A DNA stretch of 64,000 nucleotides from Thermohalobaculum sp964576075 (GTDB lineage Bacteria > Pseudomonadota > Alphaproteobacteria > Rhodobacterales > Rhodobacteraceae): NCBI GenBank assembly GCA_964576075.1, contig CAZNTX010000001.1, positions 62,001 through 126,000 on the forward strand, read 5' to 3'. Made by a program: the position numbers and the translations under genes. The notes under the pieces were generated by a model. That model saw only the letters and a list, made by a program, of their open reading frames with translations. It made no database searches and had not been told where the DNA came from. Shown here piece after piece: positions 34,629 to 45,849 of this stretch; position 1 is the stretch's first letter; each line of letters begins with the position of its first letter.

Positions 34629-36145
34629 TCCGGCAGGATCGCCGACTGCACCGCGACCACCCGCCCGGCGAGATCGAGCACCGGCCCGCCGCTGCCGCCA
34701 TGGGTGGTGCCAGCGTCGAACACCACGGTGCCGGGCGCGACCTGCCCGACGATCCCGCGGCTCGCGAGCGGGCGCACGAGCCCCGCCTCCGCGAGGCGGC
34801 GCGCGATGGTCCAGAAATCGGTCTCGCCCTCGGCCTGTCGCTCGGCGATGAAGGCCTCGCCCGATTGCGCGAGCATCGCCTTCAGCCCCGTCGCGTAGCC
34901 GAGGGCGAGCACCGTCTCCCCGACCTCGGGCGCGCGCTCGGCGATCTCGAGGAGGGGCAGGCCGGCGCCGTCGCCCTCGAGGGCGAGGAGCGCGAGATCG
35001 ACCGCCGCGCCGACCCGGCGCTCGGCGAGCGCGAGGGGCTCGGCGCGGCCGGGGGCGTAGGCGATCAGGCGCAGCGGCACCGGTTCGAGCCCCTCGGCCT
35101 CGGCCGCGGCGGCGGCGGCGTCGCGCTCCCAGGCCCGGGCCACATGGCGGTTGGTGACGAGCACGGGCGCGCCGTCCGCCGGGTCGGCCACGAGAAAGCC
35201 CGTGCCCGTCACCTCGCGCTCGGCGATCGGGCCGGGCCCATCGAGGGTGAGGAGGAGCTTGCCGAAGGGGGAGAGCCGCGGCCGGCCCTCCGCGTCCACA
35301 ACGAGGCGGAGCATCCGCCCGCTCTCGGCATGGCGGTAGCCATAGGCGCCCTGGAGGAACAGCACCGCGGGGGCGGCTGCGGCGACCACCTCCGAGCCCG
35401 CCCGGGTGTGCGCCTCGAGCGCGCCGATCCGCCCGATCCCCTCGGCGAGATCGCGCCGGAGCGCGTCGAGATCGGCCTCCGAGAGCGCCGCGCGCCGGGC
35501 CTCGGCGAGCCCGATCGCCACCGCCTCGAGCCGGCTCGCCCCGGCCTCGAGCCGCGCCTCGAGCCGGGCGATCTCGCCGCGCTGCTGGAAGAGCAGCCAC
35601 CCGCCCGCCGCGAGCGCCAGAAGCGCCGTCACCCGGAAGAGCAGCGTCGTCTCCCGCAGGAGCCGCGCCGCCGTGCCCGCGCCCGCGCGCCAGAGCCGCG
35701 ACTGCCAGGGCCTGCGGCTCACCCGGAGATAGGCGGCGGCGTCGGCCAGGATGTCGGGGATGGTGCTGCGGCGCGGATGCGCCCCGTCATAGACCTCGTA
35801 GCGCGACACCGGGCCTTCGTCGCCGAACTCGATCATGTCGCCGTGGCGGAGCCGGCGCTCGGCCACGCGCACCCGCCCGACCCAGACCTCCCGGCCCGCG
35901 GGCGTCTCGAGCAGATAGCCCCCGCCCGCCCGGCGGAAGCGCGCGAGGGCCCCCGGCGGCGCCCGCTCGCCCGCGCCGGCATGGACATGGAGCCGGCCCG
36001 CCGCGTCCATCGTCAGATCGTGGAGCGCGAGGCTGAGCCAGGAGGTCGCCCCCCGCGAGGGGCCCGTCAGATGGCGGAGCGCCGCGGGCGGAGGGACGTC
36101 CGCCTCCGCTTCTTCCCGCCGCCCTGCCTCCGGGCTCTCGGCCAT
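34559..36145 (-). CDS. Membrane-anchored FHA and trypsin-like serine protease
   Basis: Protein of 528 aa with an unusual order of parts: an FHA-like domain (about 25-120, with GRVRVAERRLRHGDMIEFG and SRYEVYD), one membrane helix (about 165-187, FRVTALLALAAGGWLLF), a coiled coil (about 188-245) and a trypsin-like protease (about 255-528). The triad is His334 in VTNRHVARAW, Asp383 in AAVDLALLAL and Ser485 in THGGSGGPVL. The FHA end should be cytoplasmic and the protease periplasmic, suggesting a phospho-signal controls an envelope protease; that is inference. ATG 36145 is chosen as the first start before the FHA homology. Confidence 0.82.
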   Translation of the reverse strand: MAESPEAGRREEAEADVPPPAALRHLTGPSRGATSWLSLALHDLTMDAAGRLHVHAGAGERAPPGALARFRRAGGGYLLETPAGREVWVGRVRVAERRLRHGDMIEFGDEGPVSRYEVYDGAHPRRSTIPDILADAAAYLRVSRRPWQSRLWRAGAGTAARLLRETTLLFRVTALLALAAGGWLLFQQRGEIARLEARLEAGASRLEAVAIGLAEARRAALSEADLDALRRDLAEGIGRIGALEAHTRAGSEVVAAAAPAVLFLQGAYGYRHAESGRMLRLVVDAEGRPRLSPFGKLLLTLDGPGPIAEREVTGTGFLVADPADGAPVLVTNRHVARAWERDAAAAAAEAEGLEPVPLRLIAYAPGRAEPLALAERRVGAAVDLALLALEGDGAGLPLLEIAERAPEVGETVLALGYATGLKAMLAQSGEAFIAERQAEGETDFWTIARRLAEAGLVRPLASRGIVGQVAPGTVVFDAGTTHGGSGGPVLDLAGRVVAVQSAILPDYGASNLGVPAAALARFLAGGDG

Positions 36146-36239
36146 CGCCCGCGCCTCCCCGCTCGCCCGGACCCTCCGCCATGCTACGCGCCCCGCGGTT
36201 GACGGCAAGCCGGCGGCTTGCAACGCTCGCCGCGCGCCC

Positions 36240-37898
36240 GTGAGAGGAGGAGAGGCCCTGACCGCGCCCCGTGAGACCGAGCGCCCGTCCCCGGCCGACC
36301 GGCTCCTCGCCTGGCTCGACGCGACCTTCCTCGGCCTCGCCCGCGAGATGCGGTGGTCCTTCCTGCCCCCGCTCATGGTCTATCTCTCCGCCGGGATCGC
36401 GGGGCTGACCTCGATCGTCGGCGCCTTCTTCGTGAAGGACTATCTCGACCTCGCCGCCGCCTTCCTCGCGGGGCTGACCTTCTGGACCGGGCTGCCCTGG
36501 GTCCTCAAGATGCCGCTCGGCCATCTCGTCGACCTCTTCTGGCGCTGGAAGGCGCTGATGGTGCTGGGCGGCGCGGGGCTGATCGCGGCGAGCCTCGCCA
36601 TCATGATCGGGCTCCTGACCGAGCGCGAGGCGATGGCCGCGGTCCTGCCGGTCTCCACCTGGTTCGTGATCAGCGTGATCCTGGCGCCCTGCGGCTATGT
36701 GGTGCAGGACGTGGTGGCCGATGCGATGACCGTCGAGGCGGTGCCGACGCTCGACCGGGAGGGCCGCGAGATCCCCGAGGACCGGGCCAAGGCGCTGCAC
36801 ACGACGATGCAGACGCTCGGGCGCTTCGCCATCATCGGGGGGACGGTCGCGGTCGCCGTCCTCAACCTCTACGTCTTTCGCGACGTCGAGAGCCTCGGCC
36901 CCGGGGAGCGGGTGGCGCGCTATGCCGACATCTACCGCCTCGCGCTCGCGATCCCCGTGATCTCGGTGAGCGGGGTGGCGCTCGGCGCCGTCATCCAGCG
37001 GGTGCGCGCGCGCAGGCTCCGGGCGGCGGGGGTGGCGGAGGCGCGGGTGCAGGCGCTGGTCTTCGCGCCCCCCGAGCCCGTCCGGCCCGACTGGCAGATC
37101 TTCGCCGGCAGCGCCGCATTCATCGCGATCAGCCTCGGCCTCGGCACCTCGGATTTCGCCTATGCCGCCGAGACGATCTTCGCGGGCACCCTGGCCACGG
37201 TCCTCTATCTCATCGGCCGCCTCGCCAAGCATCTGCCGCGGGAGCGCTTCCTCGCCCTCGTCGGCACCGCGGCGATCATCTTCGTCTTCCGCGCGGTGCC
37301 GCTGCCGGGGCCGGGGCTCACCTGGTTCGAGATCGACGTGCTCGGCTTCGACGAGCGCTTCCTCGCGGTGCTCTCGCTCGTGACCTCCTGCCTGACCCTC
37401 GTCGGCCTCCTCGTGCTCCGCCCGATGATGGCGGAGTGGTCGATCGCGCGGATCGTGACGCTCCTGACCCTCGCGGGCGGGCTTCTGGCGCTGCCCAATA
37501 TCGGGCTCTATTACGGCCTCCACCATGTCACCTCCGAGTGGACCGGGGGGGTGGTGGACGCGCGCTTCATCGCGATCCTCGACACCGCGGTCGAGAGCCC
37601 GCTCGGGCAGGTCGCGATGATCCCGATGCTCGCCTGGATCGCGCGCAACGCGCCGCGCGAGCTGAAGGCGACCTTCTTCGCGGTGATGGCCTCCTTCACC
37701 AATCTCGCGCTCTCGGCGTCGAGCCTGGCCACCAAGCACATCAACGAGGTCTTCGTCGTGACCCGGGAGACGGAGACGGTGGCGGCGGATTACTCCGCCC
37801 TCGGCCCGCTGCTCCTCGCGGTCGCCGCGATTTCCATCGCGGCGCCGCTCCTCGCGATCTTCCTCGTCCAGCGCTCGCGCTTCCGCACCGCGGACTAG
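36240..37898 (+). CDS. BT1/folate-biopterin-transporter-like MFS protein
   Basis: Polytopic protein of 552 aa, twelve or so helices. Segments GYVVQDVVADAMTVEAVP and LPWVLKMPLGHLVDLFW resemble BT1 (folate/biopterin transporter) family motifs, where an Asp-Ala-x-x-V-E stretch is typical. Substrate unknown. The frame opens at GTG 36240, but GGAGGAGAGG lies just inside it (36244-36253), so translation may begin at CTG 36258 instead; the first residues before ERPSPADRLLAWLDATFLGL are not conserved-looking. Its TAG is shared as CTAG with the convergent permease gene. Confidence 0.75.
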   Translation: MRGGEALTAPRETERPSPADRLLAWLDATFLGLAREMRWSFLPPLMVYLSAGIAGLTSIVGAFFVKDYLDLAAAFLAGLTFWTGLPWVLKMPLGHLVDLFWRWKALMVLGGAGLIAASLAIMIGLLTEREAMAAVLPVSTWFVISVILAPCGYVVQDVVADAMTVEAVPTLDREGREIPEDRAKALHTTMQTLGRFAIIGGTVAVAVLNLYVFRDVESLGPGERVARYADIYRLALAIPVISVSGVALGAVIQRVRARRLRAAGVAEARVQALVFAPPEPVRPDWQIFAGSAAFIAISLGLGTSDFAYAAETIFAGTLATVLYLIGRLAKHLPRERFLALVGTAAIIFVFRAVPLPGPGLTWFEIDVLGFDERFLAVLSLVTSCLTLVGLLVLRPMMAEWSIARIVTLLTLAGGLLALPNIGLYYGLHHVTSEWTGGVVDARFIAILDTAVESPLGQVAMIPMLAWIARNAPRELKATFFAVMASFTNLALSASSLATKHINEVFVVTRETETVAADYSALGPLLLAVAAISIAAPLLAIFLVQRSRFRTAD

Positions 37899-39115
37899 AC
37901 CCCGGCGAGGAGCAGCCCCGCCGCCGTGAGGCAACCGAGGACCGGGAGCCAGATCGGCCCGTTCGGCGCCCCGGGCGGCGGCGGCCCGCGCCGCTTGAGC
38001 GCGACGAGGGCCGCATTCACCACCGTGAAGACCGCAAGCAGCACCGAGGAGGTGAGTTCCGCCAGCAGCCCGATGGGCGCGGAGACCGCGAGCGCCCCGA
38101 TCGCGAGCGTCGCGGCCGCGGTGCCGCGCACCGGCGTCCGGAAGCGGGGGTCGAGCGCATGGAACCAGGCGAGGCGCGGGCGCCGCCGGCCGAGCCCGTA
38201 GAGGATGCGCGCGACCATCACGATCTGCACGAGCACCCCGTTCAGCGTCGCGGCGATGGCGATCCAGAGGATCGGCGTGTCGGAGAGCCCGGTGCCCGCC
38301 GAGAAGACGAGCGCGAGCGGCCGCTCGCTCTCGGCGAGCCGCTCGGGCGGCACGGCGAGCAGCGCCGCCACCGAAACGAGGCAGTAGAGCGCGGTGGTGA
38401 GAGCGACCGCGAGGAAGATCGCTCGCGGCATGGTGCGGGCCGGCGCGACGGTCTCCTCGGCCATGTTCACCATGTCCTCGAAGCCGAGAAAGGCGAAGAA
38501 GGCCAGGAGCGCCGCGGCGAAGAGAAGGCCGAGCCCCGCCCCGGAGAGGTCCGGCACCGCGAAGATCGCCGCCGGCTCGGTCGCCTGCGGCGCGGCGAAG
38601 CCCGCCCCCGCGATGGCCAGGAGCCCGAGGATCTCGACGATGGTGAGCGCGGCCGCGACGCGGAGGGACTGCACGACGCCGACCGCCGCGATCGCGCCGA
38701 GGAGGAGGATCACGGCGATCTCGAGCCCCGTGCGCGGCAGATCGACGAGGCCGAGGATATAGCCGACGCCCCCCTTGAGGATCGCCGCCGCCGAGACGAC
38801 GCCGACCGCAATCGCGCCGGCGCCGACGGCGGTCGCGAGCAGCTTGGAGCCGAACGCCTCCTCGACATAGGCCGCCTCGCCCGCGGCCTCTGGGATGCGC
38901 GCGGAAAGCTCGGCGAAGGAGTAGGCCGAAAGCCCGGCCACCGCGCCGGCGACGAGAAAGGCCCAAGGCGTCGCCGGCCCCGCGACCCCGGCGATCTGCC
39001 CGATCAGCACGTAGATCCCGGCGCCGACCATCACGCCGACGCCGTAGAAGGTCAGCAGTCCGAGACCGATCCGCCTGTCGAGCTCCACCGGCGCCTCCCC
39101 TCCGCGCGGCCCCAT
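37895..39115 (-). CDS. APC family amino acid permease
   Basis: Secondary transporter of 406 aa with about eleven to twelve helices. Family marks: LLTFYGVGVMVGAGIYVLIG in helix one, the broken-helix Gly motif, PEAAGEAAYVEEAFGSKLLA, and FFAFLGFEDMVNMAEETVAPARTMPRA-type loop after helix six (FEDMVNMAEE). It would import amino acids or amines with a proton or exchange them. Slightly short (about 400 instead of 430-480) because the C-terminal helices are reduced. Its stop is shared with the convergent BT1-like gene. Confidence 0.87.
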   Translation of the reverse strand: MGPRGGEAPVELDRRIGLGLLTFYGVGVMVGAGIYVLIGQIAGVAGPATPWAFLVAGAVAGLSAYSFAELSARIPEAAGEAAYVEEAFGSKLLATAVGAGAIAVGVVSAAAILKGGVGYILGLVDLPRTGLEIAVILLLGAIAAVGVVQSLRVAAALTIVEILGLLAIAGAGFAAPQATEPAAIFAVPDLSGAGLGLLFAAALLAFFAFLGFEDMVNMAEETVAPARTMPRAIFLAVALTTALYCLVSVAALLAVPPERLAESERPLALVFSAGTGLSDTPILWIAIAATLNGVLVQIVMVARILYGLGRRRPRLAWFHALDPRFRTPVRGTAAATLAIGALAVSAPIGLLAELTSSVLLAVFTVVNAALVALKRRGPPPPGAPNGPIWLPVLGCLTAAGLLLAGV

Positions 39116-39148
39116 GCTAGAGGGCCGGGGCCCGGGCGCAAGCGGGTC

Positions 39149-39910
39149 TCAGGCCCGCGCGGGCGCCTCCTCGGCGGCGGCCCGGCGGGCGCGGTTGCGC
39201 CAGAGGACGATCTCGGCGAGGACGGAGATCGCGATCTCGTGCGGGTCGACCCCGCCGAGATCGAGGCCGGCGGGCGCCTTCACCCGGTCGAACTCCCGCT
39301 CCGCCACCCCCTCTCCGACGAGCCGGCGGCGCAGCGCCGCCGCCTTGCGCGCGCTCGCGATCATCGCGATGCGCCCGGCGCCGCTCTCGAGGGCGGTGCG
39401 CAGCTTCGCCGCGTCGCCCTCGCCCTGCGCGGCGATGACGAGAACGTCGTCCGCGGCGAGATCGGCGGGCGCGCAAGGATCGACCCGGAAGCCCGCGAGG
39501 CGGCCATGGGCGCGGATCGCCGCGGCGATGGGCGTCTCGCCGAGGACGAGGAGCGCGGGCGGCGGGCACCAGGGCTCGACCAGAATCTCCACCGTGCCGC
39601 CGGACGGGCAGCCGCTCTGGAAGACGCGGATGTCGGGGGGCGCGGCCTCCGCCGCCGCGGCGGGGCGCACGCGGATGAGACGGGCGCGGCGCTCGGCCAG
39701 CGCCTCGGCGGCGGAGACGCGCAGCGCGCGGACGACGCAGTGCCCCCCGAGATGGCCGAGGATCTCCCCCGATCGGGTGACGGCCGCCTTGGCGCCGGCC
39801 TTGGCCGAGGTCGCGTCGGCGGTGCGCACGACGGTCGCGATGCAGAAGGGCCGGGCCTCGCGGCGCAGCCGTTCGATGGTGTCGAAGATGTCGGGCGGGG
39901 GCTCGGTCAT
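39149..39910 (-). CDS. XdhC/CoxF family molybdenum-enzyme maturation protein
   Basis: Protein of 253 aa. XdhC_CoxI N-terminal part: RPFCIATVVRTADATSAKAG and GEILGHLGGHCVV; the C-terminal Rossmann-like domain includes ALLVLGETPIAAAI and GLDLGGVDPHEIAISVLAEI. Relatives bind the molybdenum cofactor and help sulfurate or insert it into xanthine or CO dehydrogenase. It is last in the cox operon, seven bases after coxE, the place of coxF in Oligotropha-type clusters, so I read it as the CoxF equivalent. Confidence 0.87.
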   Translation of the reverse strand: MTEPPPDIFDTIERLRREARPFCIATVVRTADATSAKAGAKAAVTRSGEILGHLGGHCVVRALRVSAAEALAERRARLIRVRPAAAAEAAPPDIRVFQSGCPSGGTVEILVEPWCPPPALLVLGETPIAAAIRAHGRLAGFRVDPCAPADLAADDVLVIAAQGEGDAAKLRTALESGAGRIAMIASARKAAALRRRLVGEGVAEREFDRVKAPAGLDLGGVDPHEIAISVLAEIVLWRNRARRAAAEEAPARA

Positions 39911-39917
39911 GGCGGCC

Positions 39918-41093
39918 TCAGAGACGGGCGAACTCGCCCTCGAGGGCGGCGAGATCGGCGAGGGTGCGCGCCGGCAGCAGCCGGTCGAGATGGGCGCGCG
40001 CGGCGGCGAGATGGCGGCGGGCGCCGGCGTCGGTGCCGACCGGGTCGAGCCAGACGATCCGGCCGGCGCGCTTGGCGATGCGGGCGAGCGCGGTGGCGAG
40101 GGCCTCGGGGCTGCCGGTGCAGTATCCGTCGGAGACGACGAGGACGACGCTGCGCCGGGAGAGGGCGCGGGGGCCGTGGGCGCGGGCGAAGGCCTCGAGG
40201 CTCGCGCCGATATCGGTCCCGCCCCCGAAGCCTTCGGCGAGGAGCGAGAGACGGGTGGCGGCGGCGAGGCCGTCGCGCTCGCGCAGCGCGCCGGCGACGC
40301 GGATCGGCCGGAGGTGGAAGAGATAGGCGTCGGCGGTCGGGTCGGCCTCGACGAGGCCCTTCAGGAAGGCGAGGAAGACCCGGGCATGGGCGGTCATCGA
40401 GCCCGAGACGTCGAGGAGGACGAGGAGGCGGGCGGGCCGGTCCGGCCGGCGGCGGTGGCGGAGCGCGAGCGGCTCGCCGCCGGTGGCGAGGCTCGCGCGG
40501 AGGGTGCGGCGGAGATCGGGGCTGCCGCGGCGGGCGGCGCGCCTGCGGCGGGAGCGGCGGTCGCGCAGCGCGCGGGCGAGGCGGAGCGCGGCCTCCTCGG
40601 CGGCGGCGCGCAGCGCGGGGTCGGTCAGGCGGCGCAGATCCTGGCGTGCAAGGCTCTCGGCGCGGGTGCCGATCAGGCGGCCGGGGCGGGCGTCGTCGGC
40701 GGCGGGCGCGGGCTCGTCGGCCGCCTCCGCCTGCGGCTCCGCGGCCTCCTCGCCCGCGTCCGCGCCCAGATGGGGGCGCCAGAGCGCGGGGGGCTGGGCG
40801 GCGCGCTGGCGCGCGCGGGGGGCGGCGGCGGGACGCTCGCGGCCGCCGCCTTGCCAATAGGCGTCGAAGAGGGCGTCGAACCGCGCCCAGCTCTCGGCGT
40901 CGTGGGCGAGGACGGCGCGGAGGGCGAGGCGCGCGGCGTGGGGATCCGCCGGGTCGATGGCGGCGAGGGCTGCGAGCGCGTCCGCCGTCTCGCGCGGGCC
41001 GCAGGGCAGGGCGTTGAGCCTCAGATGGGCGAGGAAGCCCGCGACCCGCTCGGCGGGCCCGGAGGCGCGGGCGGGGAAGGGCCGGCCCGCCAT
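39918..41093 (-). CDS. coxE: CoxE-like VWA-domain protein
   Basis: Protein of 391 aa with the CoxE-type von Willebrand A domain in the C-terminal half: the MIDAS motif LLDVSGSM (Asp-x-Ser-x-Ser), AEGFGGGTDIGASLEAF and VLVVSDGYCTG. The N-terminal part is Ala/Arg-rich with YWQGGGRERP. In CO dehydrogenase maturation CoxE works with the MoxR ATPase CoxD to build the CuSMoO2 site. It starts five bases after the coxD stop, downstream in the same operon. Confidence 0.9.
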   Translation of the reverse strand: MAGRPFPARASGPAERVAGFLAHLRLNALPCGPRETADALAALAAIDPADPHAARLALRAVLAHDAESWARFDALFDAYWQGGGRERPAAAPRARQRAAQPPALWRPHLGADAGEEAAEPQAEAADEPAPAADDARPGRLIGTRAESLARQDLRRLTDPALRAAAEEAALRLARALRDRRSRRRRAARRGSPDLRRTLRASLATGGEPLALRHRRRPDRPARLLVLLDVSGSMTAHARVFLAFLKGLVEADPTADAYLFHLRPIRVAGALRERDGLAAATRLSLLAEGFGGGTDIGASLEAFARAHGPRALSRRSVVLVVSDGYCTGSPEALATALARIAKRAGRIVWLDPVGTDAGARRHLAAARAHLDRLLPARTLADLAALEGEFARL

Positions 41094-41097
41094 CGGA

Positions 41098-41980
41098 TCA
41101 GGCCGCCCGGCCGAGGATGCGGGCCATCGCCTCGGGCGGCAGCGCGTCGCGGTCGGCCGCGGTCTTGAGGAGGCAGACGAGGGTGGCCTGCACCGTCTCG
41201 GGCTCGGCCGCGAGATCGGCGACGCCGAGGCCCGCGAGGGCGGCGGCCCAGTCGAGCGTCTCGGCGATGCCGGGGGTCTTTTCCAAGGGCTCGCGGCGGA
41301 TCGCCTGCACGGCGGCGACGATCTGGCCGGCGAGGCGGCCCTCGAGGCCCGGATGGCGGGCGGCGAGGATCGCGCGCTCGGCCTCGGGGGAGGGGAAGTC
41401 GAGGCAGGCATAGAGGCAGCGCCGGCGGAGCGCGTCGGAGAGCTCGCGAGTGGCGTTCGAGGTGAGGATCGTGGCCGGGCGGCAGCGGCCTTGCACGGTG
41501 CCGAGTTCGGGGATGGTGATCTGGTTCTCGGCGAGGATTTCGAGGAGATAGGCCTCGAACTCCTCGTCCGCCCGGTCGATCTCGTCGATGAGGAGGACCG
41601 GGGCGCGGGTGCGGGTGAGGGCGTCGAGGAGCGGGCGGCGGATCAGGTAGCGCTCGGAGAACACCCGCTCCTCGACCGCCTCCGCGGTCTCCTCGCTCTC
41701 CGCCGCGGCGCGGATGGCGAGGAGCTGGCGCTGGTAGTTCCATTCGTAGAGCGCGTGGGAGGCGTCGAGCCCCTCGTAGCACTGGAGCCGCACGAGGTCG
41801 GTCTCCAGCACCGTGGCGAGGGCCTTGGCGAGCTCGGTCTTGCCGACGCCGGCCGGCCCTTCGAGGAGGAGCGGCCGGCCGAGGGCGAGGGCGAGGTGGA
41901 GCGCCATGGCCACCGGCTCCGGGGCGACATAGGCCGCCGCCCCGAGGCGCGCTTGCAGCGCGCGCCAGTCTGCCGGCGGC

Positions 41981-41988
<8 letters not shown>
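41098..41988 (-). CDS. coxD: CoxD-like MoxR AAA+ ATPase
   Basis: AAA+ ATPase of 296 aa. Walker A EGPAGVGKTELAKAL (about 44-58), Walker B VLLIDEIDRADEEFEAYLLE, sensor 1 ILTSNATRELSDALRRRCL. In Oligotropha CoxD is needed to introduce sulfur and copper into the CoxL active site. ATG 41988 is chosen because homology begins there; it overlaps the coxL stop by eight bases, so it is coupled to the structural genes. Confidence 0.92.
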
Positions 41989-44384
<2,396 letters not shown>

Positions 44385-44388
<4 letters not shown>

Positions 44389-44879
44389 TCCGCGGCCTCC
44401 TTCTGGGCGGCCATCTGCTCCGCAGCGGCACGGATCGCCTTGACGATGTTCTGGTATCCGGTGCAGCGGCAGAGATTGCCGGCCATGCCGAAGCGGATCT
44501 CCTCCTCGCTCGGGGCGGGGTTTTCCGAGAGCAGCCGGTGCGCGCGCACGATCATGCCGGGCGTGCAGTAGCCGCATTGCAGCCCGTGATGCTCGCGGAA
44601 CATCTCCTGGAGCAGGGAGAGCGAGCCGTCCGGGTTCGTCAGCCCCTCGACCGTGGTGATCTCCTTGCCCGCGGCCTGGGCCACGAAGACGGTGCAGGAC
44701 TTCACCGAGCGGCCGTCCATATCCACCGTGCAGGCCCCGCAATGCGAGCTCTCGCAGCCGATATGCGCGCCCTTGAGCCCGCACTCCTCGCGCAGGAAAT
44801 GGACGAGCAGCGTCCGCGCCTCGGCGAGCGCCTCCACCTCGCGGCCGTTGACCGTCATCTTCACATGCATCTTGCTCAT
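44385..44879 (-). CDS. coxS: Carbon monoxide dehydrogenase small (iron-sulfur) subunit
   Basis: Electron-transfer subunit of 164 aa carrying two [2Fe-2S] clusters. The plant-type N-terminal cluster is held by Cys42, Cys47, Cys50 and Cys62 (IGCESSHCGACTVDM ... SCT). The second cluster uses Cys102, Cys105, Cys137 and Cys139 (CGYCTPGM ... NLCRCTGY). It passes electrons from CoxL to the FAD of CoxM. ATG 44879 follows coxM by 11 bp; the stop is shared as ATGA with coxL. Confidence 0.95.
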
Positions 44880-44890
44880 CTCGTCCCCCC

Positions 44891-45724
44891 TCAGGCCGCG
44901 CGGTCTTTGGCGCGCGCGATGGCGCGGCGCAGGATCACGCCGGCGACATGGCGCTTGAACTCCACCGGCCCGCGCATGTCCTCGGCCGGGTCGATCTCGG
45001 CGAGCATGGCGGCGACCGCGCCCTCCACATCGCCCGCGGCGAGCGCGGCGCCCGCGGCCTCGGACCATACGGGCGTCTCGGCGAGATTGGTCATCGCCAC
45101 CGACGCCCCCGCGGGGCCGAGGGTCACGGCCGCGGCGGCGGTCGCATAGTCCCCGATCTTGCGCTTTTGCTTCTCGTAGGCCGCGCCGGTGGCCGCAGGC
45201 AGGCGCGGGATGCGGATCTCGGTCAGGATCTCCTCCTCGGCGCGCGCGGTCATGTAGGGCCCCTCGTAGAAGCCGCGGGCCTTGGCCTCGCGCGTGCCCT
45301 CGGGCCCTGCGAGCACGAAGCTCGCGTCGAGGCACTGCATGAGCCCCGGCATGTCGTTGCCCGGATCGCCGTTCGCCACATTGCCCCCGACCGTGCCCAT
45401 ATAGCGGACCTGCGGGTCGGCGATCTGCAGCGCCGCCTCGCGCAGGATGGGGAGCGCCTCGGCGAGCGCGTCGTCGGCGATCAGCGTCTGCTGGGTGACC
45501 ATCGCGCCGATGCGCACCGTCTCCGGACCGATCTCGACGGCGCGGAGCTCCGCGATGTCCTGCAGGTCGATCAGATGGGCCGGGTCCGCCATCCGCAGCT
45601 TCATCATCGGCACGAGGCTGTGCCCGCCCGCGATCACGCGCGCCTCCTCGCCGAGGCGGGCGAGCAGCGCCACCGCCTCCGCCACCGCCGCGGGGCGGTG
45701 GTAGTCGAATCGTCCGGGTATCAT
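44891..45724 (-). CDS. coxM: Carbon monoxide dehydrogenase medium (FAD-binding) subunit
   Basis: Flavoprotein subunit of 277 aa that accepts electrons from the CoxS clusters and passes them to the respiratory chain. The two FAD motifs are AGGHS (32-36) and TVGGN (111-115), and the C-terminal CO dehydrogenase flavoprotein domain ends near KDRAA. Length is a little below the 288 of Oligotropha. A GGAGG site precedes ATG 45724. First structural gene of coxM-S-L-D-E-F; no coxB, coxC or other sensor gene is adjacent. Confidence 0.95.
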   Translation of the reverse strand: MIPGRFDYHRPAAVAEAVALLARLGEEARVIAGGHSLVPMMKLRMADPAHLIDLQDIAELRAVEIGPETVRIGAMVTQQTLIADDALAEALPILREAALQIADPQVRYMGTVGGNVANGDPGNDMPGLMQCLDASFVLAGPEGTREAKARGFYEGPYMTARAEEEILTEIRIPRLPAATGAAYEKQKRKIGDYATAAAAVTLGPAGASVAMTNLAETPVWSEAAGAALAAGDVEGAVAAMLAEIDPAEDMRGPVEFKRHVAGVILRRAIARAKDRAA

Positions 45725-45746
45725 CCGGAGCCTCCCCGTCTTCAGG

Positions 45747-45765
45747 GCGGCGGTCCGTCCGCCGC
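45747..45765 (-). promoter_or_regulatory. Stem-loop in the coxM leader
   Basis: Arms GCGGCGG (45747-45753) and CCGCCGC (45759-45765) with a 5-base loop lie 23 bases upstream of the coxM start. They can form a stable RNA hairpin near the 5' end of the message. No T-run follows, so protection of the 5' end or pausing is more likely than termination. Confidence 0.4.
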
Positions 45766-45783
45766 TCGTTCTGTGCCGGGGAG

Positions 45784-45810
45784 TGTATAGCTTGCAGCGT
45801 CTGCGGCAAG
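45784..45810 (-). promoter_or_regulatory. Candidate coxM promoter -10 and dyad operator
   Basis: On the minus strand TATACA (complement of 45784-45789) is a likely -10 for coxM, giving a leader of about 50-60 bases. Directly upstream CTTGC (45791-45795) and GCAAG (45806-45810) form a dyad with 10 bases between, extendable to 7 of 9 matching bases per arm. A dyad where the -35 should be suggests an activator site, as expected for a gene induced by CO; the regulator is not in the window. Confidence 0.4.
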
Positions 45811-45849
45811 TCGGCGCAGGGAGCCGGTGCCCCCCCGGGCTGCCGCGCC

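Noticed and set aside
36353..41017. 1554-codon open frame on the plus strand crossing the transporter, permease and cox genes
   Set aside because: It crosses five well-supported genes on both strands and has low-complexity composition, so it is a shadow frame.
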